Assembly (NCBI GenBank): GCA_002399405.1
Contig: DHDP01000012.1
Span: 186,001-250,000, forward strand
Reading direction: 5' to 3'
From: Treponema sp. UBA4873
GTDB taxonomy: Bacteria > Spirochaetota > Spirochaetia > Treponematales > Treponemataceae
Length of the DNA: 64,000 bases
Every line of letters starts with the position of its first letter. Positions within the stretch are counted from its first letter, which is position 1. Positions 15,841 to 24,003 of the stretch are shown here, piece by piece. The position numbers were made by a program, and so were the translations under genes. The notes under the pieces are model-generated. The model was not told the origin of the DNA, made no database searches, and saw only the letters and a program-made list of their open reading frames with translations.

Positions 15841-17578
15841 TGAGCAGATTCTCCTCTTCGAATCTGTCCGCGCTTACCGGACGGCCGAAGAGGAACCCCT
15901 GGAATTTATCGGGCTGAATGTAACAGAGTTTCTCAACATCGTCATGTGATTCTATGCCTTCCATGCAGACGGACATTCCGAGGTCGTGAGCCATCTTCGT
16001 AATGTATTCAATTACTTTCTGATCTTTTCCGTCGCCGGTGACAGCTTTGTGGATAAGCGTATAATCGAGTTTAAGCGTATTCGCATGCATATCCTGAATG
16101 TACCGCAGGTTCGAGTATCCCGTTCCGAAATCGTCGATGTCAATCTGCACGCCGAGAGCTGCGAGTTCGGAGATTATTTTCTGAACCGCACTGCTGTCGA
16201 TGTGGCCGCTTTCCGTCAGCTCGAGGATGATGTTGCGGGGAGTCACGTGCGTTTTCTCCAGCGCGGCCTGCACTTCGTCCACAAGGTTCGTTTTTTTCAT
16301 CTGCACGTACGAAATGTTGATGCTCATGTGGAAATCGGGAAACGTCTTATTCCACTCGGCGCATTGTGCGCACGCCGTCATCAGTATCCAGCGGCCGACG
16401 GGGAGAATAAGACTGCTGCGTTCGAGAACAGGTACGATATAATCGGCGCCGATCAGTCCATTCTTCCCGGATTCCCATCGTAACAAAGCTTCCGCACCGA
16501 TGACGTATTTTTCCCGGTTCGTGCCGGCTGCGGCAAGCATCCGGCGGGCGTCGATGACCGGCTGATAAAACAATCTGAATCCATCGAAATTCTTTTTTGC
16601 TGAAATCCGGAGCATGTTTTCGAGATCGAGTTCGTCGAGATGACTGTTGTACTCGCCCGCATTGAACAAATATAAATTGTTCTTCCCCCGCTGTTTCGCC
16701 GTATCTAGCGAAAATGTTAATTTTTTTAAAATTTCGGACAAATCGCTTTTATCCTTATATAAAGCGATGCCTCCCGCAGAAACTGTGAACATGTATTTAT
16801 ACGCCAGCGAATACTCCGTATCCTGAATTTCCTGCTTCAGACTGGTGTAGATACGACGCATCGTATCGGCCGTTCCCTGCCGCAGATTCATGAGCAGGAA
16901 TTTCTGTCCCGCCGTCCGGTACACCTTCGTACCGTCCGCGCACAGCCTGCGGCATGCTTCCGACACAATACCGAGGATTTTATCGCCGGTTTCAAATCCT
17001 CCGCTCTCGGTGAGCGAAGTAAAATTATCAATATCGATTTCCATGAGGAAACCGGAAAGCGACTGTTTTTCCGCAAAAGCCGACCTGTAGTCGAGCACGG
17101 CCTGTTTTTCCGACTCGAGTCCCGTAAGTTCGTCGAACGCAGGCCGTTCGGCAGGTTCAAAGCAACCCACAAGCACTTTTCCGCCCGACTCTTCCTCTAT
17201 GAGTTTTTCGCGGAATTTCATCGGTACGCTGCCGCCGTTTTTATCGATGAGATGATATATGTCGAGGCGGCTTACCGGAGTACCGGAAGAAATTCTGTCG
17301 ATATTACGAATCAGTACGGGACGTTCGTCTTCCCGTACGAGCATAATGAATTGTTTAAGCGCATCCGCAAACCGCGCAGACGGAAAATTGAATTTCGTGA
17401 GTACTTCGTTGGAAATGGAGAAAACATCATTGTCGATGTCATATGCAAAAACAAAAGAATCCGTGCAGAATTCAAGAAAGGAAACTATCTCCCTGATGCG
17501 CTTTGAATCGATTGTTGAAAATTTACTGCTGCTTATCATAAACTTTATACTAATAAAAAATAAACATATTCTTAACAT
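15833..17578 (-). CDS. c-di-GMP phosphodiesterase: degenerate GGDEF plus intact EAL (581 aa)
   Basis: A cytoplasmic c-di-GMP turnover protein. Residues ~30-140 look like a PAS-type sensor. Residues ~145-315 are a GGDEF domain whose active site reads AGQKF, so it cannot be a cyclase and may bind GTP as a regulator. Residues ~325-580 form an EAL domain with all catalytic elements: EALLRW, NISYVQ, ELTES, IDDFGTGYS, LKLD, MEGIES and QGF. It should therefore hydrolyse c-di-GMP. The 17578 start has AAAGGA six bases upstream. It is divergent from a PilZ-domain gene, a likely c-di-GMP receptor. The shared region carries a half-copy of the palindrome at 9665-9698. Confidence 0.88.
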   Translation of the reverse strand: MLRICLFFISIKFMISSSKFSTIDSKRIREIVSFLEFCTDSFVFAYDIDNDVFSISNEVLTKFNFPSARFADALKQFIMLVREDERPVLIRNIDRISSGTPVSRLDIYHLIDKNGGSVPMKFREKLIEEESGGKVLVGCFEPAERPAFDELTGLESEKQAVLDYRSAFAEKQSLSGFLMEIDIDNFTSLTESGGFETGDKILGIVSEACRRLCADGTKVYRTAGQKFLLMNLRQGTADTMRRIYTSLKQEIQDTEYSLAYKYMFTVSAGGIALYKDKSDLSEILKKLTFSLDTAKQRGKNNLYLFNAGEYNSHLDELDLENMLRISAKKNFDGFRLFYQPVIDARRMLAAAGTNREKYVIGAEALLRWESGKNGLIGADYIVPVLERSSLILPVGRWILMTACAQCAEWNKTFPDFHMSINISYVQMKKTNLVDEVQAALEKTHVTPRNIILELTESGHIDSSAVQKIISELAALGVQIDIDDFGTGYSNLRYIQDMHANTLKLDYTLIHKAVTGDGKDQKVIEYITKMAHDLGMSVCMEGIESHDDVEKLCYIQPDKFQGFLFGRPVSADRFEEENLLIK

Positions 17579-17595
17579 AATATATCCTTTCTTTC

Positions 17596-17622
17596 ATTTT
17601 AGCAACAAAAACGTTGTAGTTT
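17596..17622 (-). promoter_or_regulatory. possible EAL-gene -10 box with adjoining half-operator
   Basis: The minus strand reads TAAAAT at 17601-17596, a plausible -10 box for the EAL gene. Directly upstream, at 17610-17622, is AACGTTGTAGTTT, identical over 13 bases to one half of the palindrome at 9665-9698. The other half is poorly conserved. No good -35 box is seen. Confidence 0.4.
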
Positions 17623-17657
17623 ACGACTGTTTTGTTCTTCATTATTCCGGACTGATA

Positions 17658-17666
17658 TGTTATACT
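17658..17666 (+). promoter_or_regulatory. extended -10 promoter of the PilZ gene
   Basis: TGT followed by TATACT is an exact extended -10 element. The -35 region is weak. Transcription would begin near 17673, upstream of GGAGG and the TTG start. Confidence 0.55.
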
Positions 17667-17696
17667 GCGTACGGTTTTTTAATCGGAGGTTCCCTC

Positions 17697-18569
17697 TTGA
17701 ATCCACGTTTGGCAGAAATTATTGCAGCCAGAAAAACTTTTTTCATAACGCCGGATCAGTCGCTCTTCCCTGAGAATTATTTGGAAGAATATCTTATTCA
17801 TGGTTTTGAAACATATTTTATTGAAAACGACAAAGCATGTCCTATCGACAAAAAAGTCGATATAATCCGCCGGGTATTCCGCGATTCAATTCTTTTTTTT
17901 AATATCGACGCGTCCGTACCGGGCATCGGCTGGCCGAAATTCATCGCACAAATCCAGAAATCATACGGAGACTCGATTCTTCTGGGAGTGTTGTACACTA
18001 AGCGTCAGACGCTGGAAGAGCGTCTTGCACTCGAAAAATATTATTTATATGACATCGGAATAAAATGCGGCTGTGTCCAGCTCGAATACCGAAAAAAAAC
18101 GAACTTCGGAATCATCGAAAAGACGCTGTATGCGAATCAGGCGATGGGCCGCAGGAAATACGTGCGTGCGCTCTGCGGGAACAACTGCGGCCTCATATTT
18201 ACACTGGCCGGTAAACAGCACAACGGGATAATATACGATATAAGTCTGAGTCATTTCTCCTGCACGATTCCCGACGACTGCGCTCTCGCGGAACATGAAA
18301 AGCTGCACAACATTCAGTTCAATATAAAAGGGCTGCATATCAGAGCGGACGCAGTTCTCTTTATGAAACGGGTTTCCGGCGACGGAATGCTGTATATCTT
18401 CACATTCATCAACAGTCAGAACGAGAACGGACTCGATATATTCGTCAGGCAGCTGCTCACTCCGAAACTGTACGAAATCATGTCGGAAAACTGCAAAAGC
18501 ATTCTTAACCGTCTTTTTTATAAATCTGATATGGCAAACAATCAGTCTCTGCCCTTCATGAAAAAATAA
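17697..18569 (+). CDS. PilZ-domain protein, probable c-di-GMP receptor (290 aa)
   Basis: The start is the TTG at 17697, with GGAGG seven bases upstream. The open frame continues back to 17259, but that part is antisense to the EAL gene and lies upstream of the promoter. Residues ~1-135 form an N-terminal domain I do not recognise, probably the YcgR-like or DUF1577-like region often paired with PilZ in spirochaetes. The PilZ domain follows, with the RRKYVR arginine motif (RxxxR) and IYDISLSHFSC in place of the usual D/NxSxxG; the final Gly is replaced. c-di-GMP binding is likely from the arginines but weakened by that change. It is divergent from a c-di-GMP phosphodiesterase, which supports a shared circuit. 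Confidence 0.75.
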   Translation: MNPRLAEIIAARKTFFITPDQSLFPENYLEEYLIHGFETYFIENDKACPIDKKVDIIRRVFRDSILFFNIDASVPGIGWPKFIAQIQKSYGDSILLGVLYTKRQTLEERLALEKYYLYDIGIKCGCVQLEYRKKTNFGIIEKTLYANQAMGRRKYVRALCGNNCGLIFTLAGKQHNGIIYDISLSHFSCTIPDDCALAEHEKLHNIQFNIKGLHIRADAVLFMKRVSGDGMLYIFTFINSQNENGLDIFVRQLLTPKLYEIMSENCKSILNRLFYKSDMANNQSLPFMKK

Positions 18570-18592
18570 TTTTTTGCAGACGGCTCATTCAC

Positions 18593-18621
18593 TTGCAAGG
18601 CCGCTGTTATTTTCGTAAAAT
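18593..18621 (+). promoter_or_regulatory. promoter of tex, leaderless arrangement
   Basis: TTGCAA (18593-18598), 17 bases, TAAAAT (18616-18621), then 8 bases to the ATG at 18630. No Shine-Dalgarno is visible. Confidence 0.65.
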
Positions 18622-18629
18622 AACTTTCT

Positions 18630-21035
18630 ATGGAATTTACACAGGAAGCGATTGACGCTTTGACCGTCAATGAAATTGACATTATGAAAAAGATTGCCGA
18701 CGAACTGAACATCAGAGTTCAGCAGGTCAGCGCTGTTATCAGTCTGGTGGACGAGGGATGTACTATTCCGTTCATCGCGCGTTACCGCAAGGAAAAGCAC
18801 GGCTCGCTCGACGAAGTGCAGGTACGCGACTGCGACCACCTGTTCAAAACGTATAAAAACCTCGAGGAGCGCAGGTTTGAAATCGTAAAAGGTATTTTCG
18901 GGCAGGGCAAACTCACCGAATCGCTGTACAAAGCGGCGATGAGTGCGTCGACGCTCACGGAGCTTGAAGATCTCTGGGCTCCGTTTAAGAAAAAGAAGAA
19001 GACGAGGGGCATGGCCGCGATCGAAAAGGGACTCGATCCGCTCGCAGATGCGATGCTTGAGCTCGACGACGAAGCGCTTGAAGCGAAAGCTAAGGAATTT
19101 GTTAAGGAAAATGCTGATAATCCGGAGCTGTCGGTTGCGTCCGTCGAAGACGCGCTCGCAGGTGCAAAAGATATTGTCGCCGAACGGGTCTCGCAGGACA
19201 CTTCAAACCGCGAGGACGTACACAAACTGTACATGGCGACAGGCGGCGTCGTCACGAAAGGAACGGGCGACGAAAACGCGGCGAAAACTTCCGTGTACCA
19301 GATGTACTGGGACTACACGGAGCCGCTCAATCAGGTGAAACCGCACCGCATTCTTGCAATCAACCGCGGAGAACGTGAAGGCGTTCTGGAAGTTACTGTC
19401 GATGTCGACGTCGACTCCGCAGTAGACCTGCTCAAACGGAAAGTACAGATTCACAACAAGTACCACGGCGACGCGGTTGAAGACGGCGTCGTACGCCTGC
19501 TCTCTCCGGCAGTCGTGCGTGAAATAAGAAGCAACGAGGCTGACGAAGCAGACGAGCACGGAATCGGCATATTCAGCGAAAACCTCAAAAACCTGCTCAT
19601 GACGCAGCCTATAAAAGGGAGCCGCGTACTCGGCGTCGATCCGGGCATCCGCACGGGAACAAAATGCGCCGCACTCGACGAGACGGGCAAGTATCTCGGA
19701 TATTTCCTGATCAAGCAGGTCGCGGACCCCGACGGTGCATACAATGCGCTCAACGAAGCGATCGACAAGTACGACATTCAGGTTGTCGCGGTCGGCAACG
19801 GTACGGGCAGCCAGGAAGTCCAGACAATCGTAAGCAAAGTCATCAGCGACAACTACAAGGACGTGCGCTATACGGTCGTCGACGAGTCGGGAGCTTCGGT
19901 CTATTCCGCAAGCGACATCGCGCGCGAAGAATTCCCCGAGCTTGATTTGACAATCCGCGGTGCCATCAGCATGGGACGCCGTCTGCAGGATCCGCTCGCG
20001 GAACTCGTTAAAATCGATCCGAAGGCGATCGGCGTAGGGCTGTATCAGCACGACGTGAACCAGAAAAAACTTTCGGATATGCTCGACGAAGTCGTCGGCT
20101 CGGTCGTGAATCAGGTCGGCGTCAATCTTAATACGGCGAGCTATTCGCTGCTCAGATACGTTTCCGGCATTACGTCCGCCACGGCGAAAAAAATTGTCGC
20201 ATACCGCGACGCGCACGGCAAAATCACAAGCCGCGAGGAACTCAAGAACGTGAACGGACTCGGACCGAAAGCGTTCGAGCAGTGCGCGGGATTCCTCAAG
20301 ATTCCCGAAAGCGGCGATCCGCTCGACAACACGTGGGTCCACCCGGAAAACTACGAAGCCGCACGCGAAGTGCTGCCGCTCGTCCAGAAAAACGAACAGG
20401 TCTCCGCCGCACTCAAAAAGCAGCTTGAGGAAAAATACGGCATCGGCGATACGACGCTCAGCGATATTGTCGAAGAGCTCAAAAAGCCGAACCGCGATCC
20501 GCGCGACGGGTATCCGGCTCCGATCATGCAGAAAGGCGTCGTCCAGTTCGAGGACCTCAAGGAAGGCATGAAGGTCACCGGTAAAATCAAAAACGTCGTC
20601 GATTTCGGCGCCTTCGTCGACATCGGCCTGCACGAAACCGGACTGATTCACGTGAGCGAACTCAGCGACAGTTTCGTCAAAGACCCGATGGAAGTAGTCA
20701 AAGTAGGCGATATCCGCGAGTTCACGATTATCGGGCTCGACGCCGACCGCAGGCGGATAAGCCTGTCCCTTAAGAGCGACGCAGCTAGCCGTATCGGACA
20801 CGCAGGCATGGGCGGCAGGAAAGCGGAAATTGATGCCGGCGGCGAAAAAGGCGGAGCCCGCAGAATCGTCGTGGTGAAGAAAGACGGCTCACGGGCACCG
20901 CAGAACGGCGGAGCCCGCCGCGACGCACAGCACAGCGACAGAAACCGCAGCAACGGACAGCAACGCGACCGCGGATATCAGGGCAGCGACGACGGAATGA
21001 CATACAATCCGTTCGCCGCCCTTCTGAAGAAATAA
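18630..21035 (+). CDS. tex: Tex-family S1 RNA-binding transcription accessory protein
   Basis: A 801-residue cytoplasmic nucleic-acid-binding protein with full Tex architecture: helical N-terminus with TIPFIARYRKEKHGSLDE, a YqgF/RNase H-like domain starting VLGVDPGIRTGTKCAALD (~330), helix-hairpin-helix motifs (NLNTASYSLLRYVSGI), and an S1 domain around 645-720 (VTGKIKNVVDFGAFVDIG). A basic Arg/Gly/Asn-rich tail of ~65 residues is longer than in most Tex proteins and probably disordered RNA-binding sequence. The first 18 residues before MKKIADELN are also extra, and an internal start at 18684 would give the usual Tex N-terminus. The promoter position favours 18630 as a leaderless start. A long antisense frame here is a codon-bias artefact. 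Confidence 0.93.
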   Translation: MEFTQEAIDALTVNEIDIMKKIADELNIRVQQVSAVISLVDEGCTIPFIARYRKEKHGSLDEVQVRDCDHLFKTYKNLEERRFEIVKGIFGQGKLTESLYKAAMSASTLTELEDLWAPFKKKKKTRGMAAIEKGLDPLADAMLELDDEALEAKAKEFVKENADNPELSVASVEDALAGAKDIVAERVSQDTSNREDVHKLYMATGGVVTKGTGDENAAKTSVYQMYWDYTEPLNQVKPHRILAINRGEREGVLEVTVDVDVDSAVDLLKRKVQIHNKYHGDAVEDGVVRLLSPAVVREIRSNEADEADEHGIGIFSENLKNLLMTQPIKGSRVLGVDPGIRTGTKCAALDETGKYLGYFLIKQVADPDGAYNALNEAIDKYDIQVVAVGNGTGSQEVQTIVSKVISDNYKDVRYTVVDESGASVYSASDIAREEFPELDLTIRGAISMGRRLQDPLAELVKIDPKAIGVGLYQHDVNQKKLSDMLDEVVGSVVNQVGVNLNTASYSLLRYVSGITSATAKKIVAYRDAHGKITSREELKNVNGLGPKAFEQCAGFLKIPESGDPLDNTWVHPENYEAAREVLPLVQKNEQVSAALKKQLEEKYGIGDTTLSDIVEELKKPNRDPRDGYPAPIMQKGVVQFEDLKEGMKVTGKIKNVVDFGAFVDIGLHETGLIHVSELSDSFVKDPMEVVKVGDIREFTIIGLDADRRRISLSLKSDAASRIGHAGMGGRKAEIDAGGEKGGARRIVVVKKDGSRAPQNGGARRDAQHSDRNRSNGQQRDRGYQGSDDGMTYNPFAALLKK

Positions 21036-21098
21036 CGGCGGGACGGATGCATGCGTATTGCACAGATGTGCGTGCATAAAATACCGTTTTGAAATCAT

Positions 21099-21140
21099 AA
21101 ACAGGCCTGTATCCGGACACGGATGCAGGCCTGTTTGTTT
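21099..21140 (+). terminator. terminator of tex
   Basis: A 16-bp stem with one G-U pair (AAACAGGCCTGTATCC and its complement) around GGACAC, then GTTTG. Confidence 0.75.
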
Positions 21141-21203
21141 GCTTAAGGGCATTTTTAGAGGTAACCTTAATATATATCTAACATTTTCAATAACTGAATT
21201 TAA

Positions 21204-21232
21204 TTGTCATTTTCTCCATTTTGCGTTAAATT
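21204..21232 (+). promoter_or_regulatory. promoter of the lipoprotein/beta-barrel operon
   Basis: TTGTCA (21204-21209), 17 bases, TAAATT (21227-21232). It implies a 5' leader of about 120 bases. The rest of the 21141-21360 gap is AT-rich with no gene. Confidence 0.5.
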
Positions 21233-21274
21233 TAAAATAAGATTTGAGGTTGTAAGCCGTATTCCCGTGTTGCG

Positions 21275-21358
21275 GCTCTCCGCCTGATTTCCGTTTATTT
21301 AAAAATAGTACACGCACGTTTATTTTTACCCTCGGGTTTACAAGCCCGCAAGGAGAGC
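21275..21358 (+). promoter_or_regulatory. 5' leader with sequence complementary to the Shine-Dalgarno
   Basis: GCTCTCC at 21275-21281 is an exact complement of GGAGAGC at 21352-21358, the ribosome-binding site of the lipoprotein gene. A small hairpin (CGGGTT..AGCCCG, about 21333-21348) lies just before the site. This could switch translation, but no known riboswitch class is recognised. Confidence 0.3.
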
Positions 21359-21360
21359 TT

Positions 21361-24003
21361 ATGGAGAACAGACTTTTGAAAACAGCAGGCATTTTTGCCT
21401 CTGCCGTCTTCGCCCTCGCGTCATGCAGTAATATTGCGAAGATGCAGGTCCCGGAAAGTGTGTCGGTTAAAACTAATGCAACGTACTCAGCCAATTTCGG
21501 CAGCTATTCGAAAAACCTTTCCGATTATATTTCGGCGGAAACAATCACGGAACAGATCAGCAATTCTTCTTTTTCAGTCTACGATTACAATCCGGGATCT
21601 TCTGCGGACTTTCAGGAATTTCTGATCAAGTATCCGGTAATTGACAAAACAATCGATGTCGGATCCTCAATTTCCGACATAGATCTGACTTCCGCCGGGA
21701 GTTCGGCTTCTATAAATCAGAGTTTCGCTATTCCCGATTTGAGCAGAACGTTTACACAGAATATTTCCTTTTCGGACCTTAACAGCCGGATAAACAGTGA
21801 AACTACAATTGCATCCGGATCGGTGCAGGTCATAGATCCGGGGACAGCGCAGACAGTTGATTCCGTGCATGTTCCCGCCGTTACACTGACTATTACTTCG
21901 CCGGAATTCAGCACGCTCACCTACCGTTCAGGAAGCCTTGTCGTGAGCGTAACGGCTCCCGGCGGTACCACGCTGACTAAGCTGTCGCTCACGGCTGTAC
22001 TCAAAAACGCTTCGACGAACGCAACTATTTCGACTTCCGGTGAAGCGGATGTCTACAACGGCGGAACGCTTACGATTCCGCTTGACGGCAAAACGCTCGT
22101 TCCGTCGATGAAAATTTCTTTCAGCGGTTCAATCGACGGCAACTCGGCAGGAACCGTTTTGAGCTACGGAATAGCTCCGTCGATTTCGGGAGGGGAACTT
22201 TCCGAGGTCACGGGTCTTACTCTGAGCGCGGACGATCTTGGAGACAGCGCAGAAGAAACCATCAACACTTCAGTCAATGTGGACAGTACTGACCCGCTTG
22301 TCAGCGCAGTAATAGGAACCGGATCCCTCACCGTCCGAAGCCCGCTTCCGTCGGGATGGAGCGGTGTTACAGCAACCGCGTCCGGCCTGGCGCTGAGCGG
22401 CGCTCTGACATCGTCCGCCTTTACCGATAACGGCGGTTCAGCGTATCTTCTGAATCAGTCGCTTAACCTCGCGGGGCTTACGTTCACTCCCGGTACGCTG
22501 ACTGTTACGGGAACAATTACGCTTTCATTGAATAATGCAACAATCATATTTCCATCCGGCGGAATCAGTCTTACCACGACAGCATCGTGCGCCGTTTCAA
22601 AGCTGGCGACAGCAACAATCGATACTTCCGGCTACACGCTTTCGGAAACATACAGTTCGGACGTTCCCGAAGACCTGTCGTCTTTCGTCAACTCGATCAC
22701 ATATTCGAAAGCGGGCGTAAAGGTTGGTTCATATACGAACACGCTGCCGGCCGGCAACGACATTGCGCTCACGCTCACATCGTCCTTTCTTTCAATAACG
22801 GGAACCGAAGCGACGGGAACGATCAGTTCAGCTACGACGAACGGCACGCTTGAGCTTGCGAAAACGGGGACAGGAACTATCGATGTTTCCGGCGCAACGG
22901 CTATAGACACGACGGTGGCAATTACGCTGCCCGGAGCAAGCGGCTCCACCGCGACGTTCTCGAATCTCGCGACGAACACGACGTATACGCTCGCCGCGTC
23001 GGACTTTACGCCGGAACTCGAATGGACGAACATCAACGTGAACACGTCGAGCCTTGCGGTATCCGAAACGTCGGGTATCGATACGGGAATAAATTTCGAC
23101 ACAATCATGAGTGACCTGCCGGAGGAGGTTCAGACAGCGTTCGACAGTCTGCAGATTGAATCCCTCCCCCTGTATCTTAGTGTCGAAATGCCTGATATTC
23201 CGGCTTTCAGCGGTTTATCGCTGTCAGGGAACATATATCTGCAATATACCGCGGGCAGTACAACGGAAAATTTCAACATTCTCGGCAACAAGAACGCATC
23301 GACGCAGGGAACTCTGGATCCCGAAAATATCTCCCTGACCATTGTTAATGACGTGGTCACGACGAACCTTGCGTCGTCAGGGCTCGCTGAGCTTGATCTT
23401 GCGGCCGTTTTCAACACCAGACCCGATTCTCTCAAACTTTTCTACGATATTTCACCGGCAAGCGGCGGCGGCAGCGGTATAAATATTTCGTACGCCGACT
23501 ATGAAACCATCATGGACAGCGGCGTGAACATCGCCGCAATCGTATACATTGTACTCCCGCTCAAAGCAACCGTTGTGAACAGTACTTCTCTCGACATCAT
23601 GTCGCTTGCAGGTAAATCGTCAACGGACGATCTGCTCGGACGTTCGGAAGCGCTCGATACGTCGGATTACCAGAAATATCTCGACGCCATCAAAAACGTC
23701 ACGCTGGGAATTACAGTCGGAAACACGATGGGATTGTCGGCAGCAAATGTCAAAATAACAGACACTGATGAAATATTCGGAACAGACGGCATGACGATGT
23801 ATCTGTCCGGAGACTCGACAGTCAGCCTGACGGGAGACCAGATAACGTCCGTGCTGCAGACGTATCCGTACATGCCGACTGTCACACTTACCATTCCGGC
23901 GGATACTGAAATAATAATCCCCCGGGATGCGGATATTTCCGTCGGTCTGTCGGCCAAGGTCGCTACGGACGGAACAATTCAGCTTTACGGAGAGAACAAC
24001 TGA
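21361..24003 (+). CDS. large beta-rich surface lipoprotein of unknown function (880 aa)
   Basis: A lipoprotein signal peptide ends in ALASC with Cys22 as the lipidation site. The mature part is almost entirely short beta strands rich in Thr, Ser, Gly, Val and Leu, with repeated patterns such as LSGALTSSAF, TLTVTGTITLS and VSLTGDQITS. It is very poor in Cys, His and Trp. This resembles extracellular adhesin-like or stalk proteins, but no named domain or enzyme motif is recognised. Its stop overlaps the start of an outer-membrane beta-barrel gene (TGATG), so the two are translationally coupled. A barrel that anchors or exports this lipoprotein is a reasonable inference. GGAGA precedes the start and the leader is long. 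Confidence 0.7.
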   Translation: MENRLLKTAGIFASAVFALASCSNIAKMQVPESVSVKTNATYSANFGSYSKNLSDYISAETITEQISNSSFSVYDYNPGSSADFQEFLIKYPVIDKTIDVGSSISDIDLTSAGSSASINQSFAIPDLSRTFTQNISFSDLNSRINSETTIASGSVQVIDPGTAQTVDSVHVPAVTLTITSPEFSTLTYRSGSLVVSVTAPGGTTLTKLSLTAVLKNASTNATISTSGEADVYNGGTLTIPLDGKTLVPSMKISFSGSIDGNSAGTVLSYGIAPSISGGELSEVTGLTLSADDLGDSAEETINTSVNVDSTDPLVSAVIGTGSLTVRSPLPSGWSGVTATASGLALSGALTSSAFTDNGGSAYLLNQSLNLAGLTFTPGTLTVTGTITLSLNNATIIFPSGGISLTTTASCAVSKLATATIDTSGYTLSETYSSDVPEDLSSFVNSITYSKAGVKVGSYTNTLPAGNDIALTLTSSFLSITGTEATGTISSATTNGTLELAKTGTGTIDVSGATAIDTTVAITLPGASGSTATFSNLATNTTYTLAASDFTPELEWTNINVNTSSLAVSETSGIDTGINFDTIMSDLPEEVQTAFDSLQIESLPLYLSVEMPDIPAFSGLSLSGNIYLQYTAGSTTENFNILGNKNASTQGTLDPENISLTIVNDVVTTNLASSGLAELDLAAVFNTRPDSLKLFYDISPASGGGSGINISYADYETIMDSGVNIAAIVYIVLPLKATVVNSTSLDIMSLAGKSSTDDLLGRSEALDTSDYQKYLDAIKNVTLGITVGNTMGLSAANVKITDTDEIFGTDGMTMYLSGDSTVSLTGDQITSVLQTYPYMPTVTLTIPADTEIIIPRDADISVGLSAKVATDGTIQLYGENN

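Noticed and set aside
17259..17696. 146-codon upstream extension of the PilZ gene
   Set aside because: It is antisense to the EAL gene and lies upstream of the extended -10 promoter; the TTG at 17697 has GGAGG.
19203..20801. 532-codon open frame antisense to tex
   Set aside because: It mirrors the coding strand of an unmistakable Tex gene, has no ribosome-binding site, signal or motif, and results from codon bias in a G/C-ending gene.
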